From: Clostridiales bacterium
Lineage (GTDB): Bacteria; Bacillota; Clostridia; Lachnospirales; WQUN01
Assembly: GCA_031263155.1 (NCBI GenBank)
Contig: JAISGK010000051.1
Coordinates: 1 to 64,000 of the forward strand
Direction of reading: 5' to 3'
DNA: 64,000 nucleotides
A model generated the notes under the pieces. The model did not search any database and was not told the origin of the DNA. It was given only the letters and a program-made list of their open reading frames with translations. Positions 62,567 to 64,000 of the stretch are shown one piece after another (within the stretch, counting starts at the first letter, position 1; each line of letters begins with the position of its first letter). The position numbers were made by a program, and so were the translations under genes.

Positions 62567-64000
62567 TCAACCCCTCCTTTCACGGTAGACTCGCGCCTTG
62601 TCTATAATTTCCATGACCTTGGCGGTCGTGCTTCTGCCTATGAAACCGCTGTCATACAGGAAGCGTCCCACATCGCTATCCTTTAAGGGGACATCAGCAT
62701 TCGCCACGGCGTCGGCCATTATCTCTGTATAATCCATAGCGCAGCTTTTACGGATGACCGCTCCAGCGTTCCGCGAGTTGACCGACGGAGTATTGAAGCG
62801 AAAATTTCGACTGAAACGACGGCAGTAACTTTCAAGTAAAAACAAATTCCAAGTATGTCCACAGTCTGGAAACGCGCCAAAAGTTGTGAAAGACTTCAGA
62901 GGGATATAGTCGCCCTTAACAACCAGCTCTATTGCCTCGTCTATCAAATCAGCGTCAAAGTAGACATATCTGTCCGCCACATAATTTTCTTTATCAATAC
63001 GAACTAGGACAGTATTGCCCGCTTCCATAGAGATCCAGCGGTGGACTTCACCAGTTAGTTTCTTTTCGTAGTCCAAGAGGTCGCCCAGAGTGCATTTATT
63101 GATGGTTCGACAGTGTTCCTTCATAATAGTCAGCGCGTCAAAGACATCGCCTTTAGGCGTGACAATTTTGCCTTTCTTACCGAATTTGTCCGACAGACAA
63201 ATACGGTAGACCGCGTTGTGAATCGCCGTGGTGGACAATTCATAGTTACGATCCCCAATATCGCCAAAGGGCAAGTCCGTAATCGAAACATAGCCTCGAA
63301 CATTACATTCCCGCACAGCGGCAGTTCGGATTGCCTCGCATTCCTCGTTAGTGATTTCAATCCGACTGATATGAGAGAAGGTTTCCACACTGCTCCAAAT
63401 AAAATCACCGTTTTGACTAAGGGCGTACTTTATCCTTTCTAGTGGTATGTACGGCAACCGCATGGCAAGTTGGTCATAGGTCAGCAATACATCTTCATCC
63501 CACACTCGAAGGATCTCGCTCTCCAACGCGGCGAATGCAGAAACGTTTGCGTAGCCGAAATGGGTCTGCGTGAAAAACAGCTTTGGGAACAATCCGCGAA
63601 GAATGCCTATCATCATATCCTTCGAGATCACGTTTGCTCCGAACAGCCAATTCTCATTCTTGGCGTAGAACTCAGCGAAAAAGATGGCCTGTGCGCCATC
63701 GGCAAAGTAATCCTCCGCCAACCCCTTTATTCGCTCTTTTGCCTCAGTCGAAACCGCATAAACTTTGCCTTCATAGTTCGTTCCGCAGGCCGCAATGTAG
63801 ACTTTCAGTTCTTCGTCGGAGAGCGTAAGTTCCTCGCTCAAATCTTCTGTGGCAAAGGAGCGAAAGCGCGTCATCTCGATCAGCGAGTTTAATCGATAGC
63901 CGTTTGAAAAGTGCGCCGATAGCACATCGGTCAACTGCTCAACAATCACGGGGTCGAGCGTCGGCATCAGTGGCGCGGCGGGCGCGGTGTGAGTTGGCCG
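62567..64000 (-). CDS. Unrecognised first visible gene of the BREX operon (partial)
   Basis: At least 477 residues; the frame is still open at the window edge. ATG 63967 exists but has no SD, and the upstream codons read a Pro/Ala-rich linker (THTAPAAPLMPTLD), so the N-terminus probably lies outside. The visible part is soluble and mixed alpha/beta; the C-terminus has winged-helix-like features (DVGRFLYDSGFIGRSTTAKVMEIIDKARVY). I recognise no family. The stop precedes the brxP start by 2 bases, so the gene belongs to the operon. A sensor, regulator or recognition subunit is possible. Confidence 0.7.
   Translation of the reverse strand, partial: RPTHTAPAAPLMPTLDPVIVEQLTDVLSAHFSNGYRLNSLIEMTRFRSFATEDLSEELTLSDEELKVYIAACGTNYEGKVYAVSTEAKERIKGLAEDYFADGAQAIFFAEFYAKNENWLFGANVISKDMMIGILRGLFPKLFFTQTHFGYANVSAFAALESEILRVWDEDVLLTYDQLAMRLPYIPLERIKYALSQNGDFIWSSVETFSHISRIEITNEECEAIRTAAVRECNVRGYVSITDLPFGDIGDRNYELSTTAIHNAVYRICLSDKFGKKGKIVTPKGDVFDALTIMKEHCRTINKCTLGDLLDYEKKLTGEVHRWISMEAGNTVLVRIDKENYVADRYVYFDADLIDEAIELVVKGDYIPLKSFTTFGAFPDCGHTWNLFLLESYCRRFSRNFRFNTPSVNSRNAGAVIRKSCAMDYTEIMADAVANADVPLKDSDVGRFLYDSGFIGRSTTAKVMEIIDKARVYRERRG

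Noticed and set aside
52134-64000. Type 1, 2 or 3 BREX
   Set aside because: No PglX methyltransferase, BrxA, BrxB, or helicase gene is visible, and a PAPS-reductase gene is.
1-64000. CRISPR array, rRNA or tRNA genes
   Set aside because: No regularly spaced repeats, no conserved rRNA segments and no tRNA T-loop plus acceptor pairing were found by eye.

Overview
The window looks like a chromosomal segment of an uncultured anaerobic member of the Bacillota, probably Clostridia. The reasons are Gram-positive-type lipoproteins, S-layer-homology proteins, the LL-diaminopimelate aminotransferase (DapL) lysine branch, a glutamate synthase split into separate domain genes, an ANTAR antiterminator, strong Shine-Dalgarno (SD) sites and sigma-A promoters. 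This assignment is inferred from gene content only. I saw no rRNA, tRNA or CRISPR array.

Left end (1-6.2 kb), accessory: the last codons of an IS200/IS605-type TnpB abut a subtilase/von Willebrand-A/zinc-ribbon gene that has lost its 5' end. An orphan RelB/DinJ-like antitoxin, a lipoprotein with a SecD-P1-like tail, and a PIN-toxin/antitoxin pair between 23-bp direct repeats follow. 6.2-13.5 kb is a carbohydrate locus: LacI regulator, two LplB/LplC-type permeases, a solute-binding lipoprotein, a Gfo/Idh/MocA oxidoreductase and a TIM-barrel isomerase. Its leader carries a tripeptide minicistron and a hairpin that can cover the permease SD. 13.6-18.7 kb holds a MITE-like repeat and minus-strand genes: phoU-phoB-phoR, a P-loop kinase, a zinc-ribbon protein and an esterase.

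Core block (18.8-39.5 kb): MoxR/DUF58/transglutaminase, then smc and scpB, then glutamate synthase in five genes (glutaminase domain, FMN synthase domain, ferredoxin, FAD oxidoreductase, GXGXG domain), an ANTAR regulator, purF, dapF, pyrG and dapL. This links nitrogen assimilation to nucleotide and diaminopimelate synthesis. 39.5-42.9 kb is a minus-strand Cd/Zn/Pb-type efflux operon (ArsR repressor, HMA protein, P1B ATPase, CopZ-like chaperone). 43-52 kb holds another orphan antitoxin, two SLH proteins, a CtpA-type protease and alaS.

Right end (52.1-64 kb), minus strand: a phage-defence operon in the order [unrecognised gene, cut by the window edge]-brxP-brxC-pglZ-brxL-small zinc protein. The PAPS-reductase/ATPase/PglZ/BrxL order without a visible methyltransferase matches type 4 BREX. 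BrxP adds a cysteine-rich ferredoxin-like segment and a C-terminal DUF4007-like region.

The most unusual general observation is that three genes (ANTAR regulator, the antitoxin at 43 kb, alaS) have an excellent SD but no well-placed ATG/GTG/TTG; in each an ATT sits at the expected distance. Promoters and hairpins were read by eye, and family names are from recognised motifs, not database searches.
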